A stretch of 5,070 bases of DNA. It comes from Candidatus Omnitrophota bacterium (GTDB lineage: Bacteria > Omnitrophota > Gorgyraeia > 2-01-FULL-45-10). The stretch lies in assembly GCA_030691985.1 (NCBI GenBank), contig JAUYDB010000007.1, positions 1 to 5,070 of the forward strand. Reading direction: 5' to 3'. This document shows, piece by piece, positions 4,452-5,070 of the stretch; positions within the stretch are counted from its first letter, which is position 1; every line of letters begins with the position of its first letter. The position numbers were made by a program, and so were the translations under genes. The notes below the pieces were generated by a model. That model was not told where the DNA came from. It ran no database searches and saw only the letters and a program-made list of their open reading frames with translations.

Positions 4452-5023
4452 TTTACCTCATTATAAGCGCGCTCTATCGCCTTTATGTTTCCTTCTATAA
4501 CTTCCGGTTTTGACCTGAACTTCTTCTCTAACTTCTTTTTTGTATCTTCCATCATCTCTTTAAAGTCGAGTAACCCTGTGGCTTTTATGAGCGCGCCGAG
4601 CATGGGCATATTGGGAATATTTCTTCCTATGGTATCTACGGATATCCTCGAGGCGTCCACTGTGAATACCTTCGTCGGGCCTGCTACGTTAAGGTCCTTC
4701 CTTATATCGGCTGCGGCCTTATCGGTATTCACTATCATTACGCCGCTGTCAGAAATTCCTTCGGTAACATTTACCGTATCTATCAAAGTCGGGTCCAGCA
4801 CAACCACTACATCCGGATTTATAACGCCGGAATGGAGCAATATCGGTTTTGAGGAGAGGCGGTTAAAAGCGGCTACGGGCGCGCCCATGCGTTCAGGCCC
4901 GTATTCGGGGAATGCCTGTATGAATTTACCCTGTGAAAGCGCAGCATCCGCAAATAAAAGGGCGGACGTCTTTGCTCCCTGGACGCCCCTGCCATGCCAG
5001 CGATTTTCCGTTACATCTTTCAT
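4448..5023 (-). CDS. porC: Pyruvate:ferredoxin oxidoreductase, gamma subunit
   Basis: This 191-residue subunit, also called PorG in some genomes, is the first gene of the operon in the window. It corresponds to domain III of single-chain PFOR. Family signs are the N-terminal RWHGRGVQGAKT (8-19), FPEYGPERMGAP (38-49) followed by AFNRLS, the middle part with VVVVLDPTLI, and the PNMPMLGAL block. The third Gly of the common RGGQG form is Val here, a position that varies in the family. Its order before porD, porA and porB matches the gamma-delta-alpha-beta arrangement known from Thermotoga. ATG 5023 is chosen because it lies seven residues before the conserved RWHGRG; the upstream GGGT is a weak ribosome binding site. 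The operon may extend beyond the window edge. Confidence 0.94.
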   Translation of the reverse strand: MKDVTENRWHGRGVQGAKTSALLFADAALSQGKFIQAFPEYGPERMGAPVAAFNRLSSKPILLHSGVINPDVVVVLDPTLIDTVNVTEGISDSGVMIVNTDKAAADIRKDLNVAGPTKVFTVDASRISVDTIGRNIPNMPMLGALIKATGLLDFKEMMEDTKKKLEKKFRSKPEVIEGNIKAIERAYNEVK

Positions 5024-5070
5024 TTTAACCCGTATTGAATTATGCGATATTGTTCAAACAACGCTTATTT

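Noticed and set aside
1924..5023. 2-Oxoglutarate or 2-oxoisovalerate:ferredoxin oxidoreductase
   Set aside because: The gamma-delta-alpha-beta gene order plus the YPITP Thr and NRALSSP Arg of the alpha subunit fit pyruvate best; 2-oxoisovalerate is not strictly excluded.
5024..5070. Promoter for the por operon
   Set aside because: CATAAT (5044-5039, minus) resembles a -10 box, but there is no acceptable -35 box at the right distance and the implied leader would be very short. The real promoter may lie outside the window.

Overview
The window looks like a chromosomal segment of an anaerobic bacterium. The reasons are a complete four-subunit pyruvate:ferredoxin oxidoreductase (PFOR) operon, a separate activation protein for B12-dependent methionine synthase, and bacterial sigma-70-type promoters. 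The mix of GGGGTCTGACCCC and GGGACAGTCCC palindromes reminds me of uncultured lineages such as Omnitrophota or Desulfobacterota. That is a recollection, not a demonstration, and the taxonomy stays open.

Layout. (1) Positions 5-283, minus strand: a tRNA-Asn(GUU) gene interrupted inside the anticodon by a 203-nt group I intron. A complete P1-P10 fold can be drawn by hand, and core strings resemble the cyanobacterial tRNA-Leu intron (subgroup IC3 type). (2) Positions 284-490: a divergent promoter region with an A/T tract between the tRNA promoter (minus) and the response-regulator promoter (plus). (3) Positions 491-886, plus strand: a single-domain response regulator with all REC active-site residues. 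(4) Positions 887-1243: non-coding. It holds a nested palindromic repeat structure. A 185-bp hairpin element (944-1128) carries two inverted copies of a GGGGTCTGACCCC doublet. It is bracketed by an exact 10-bp direct repeat and appears to have split an older GGGACAGTCCC doublet. (5) Positions 1244-1927, plus strand: a stand-alone MetH-type activation domain protein. (6) Positions 5023 down to 1924, minus strand: porC-porD-porA-porB, tightly packed, encoding gamma, delta (2x[4Fe-4S]), alpha and beta subunits of PFOR. Its last gene overlaps the activation-domain gene tail to tail by 4 bp.

How the genes fit together. PFOR oxidises pyruvate to acetyl-CoA and CO2 and reduces ferredoxin (or runs in reverse). 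The activation-domain protein would reductively remethylate inactive cob(II)alamin on a methionine synthase encoded elsewhere. Both jobs need low-potential electrons, but the two genes are convergent and not an operon, so a functional link is only a guess. The response regulator has no kinase partner here. The most notable items are the intron-split tRNA-Asn and the nested repeat element.
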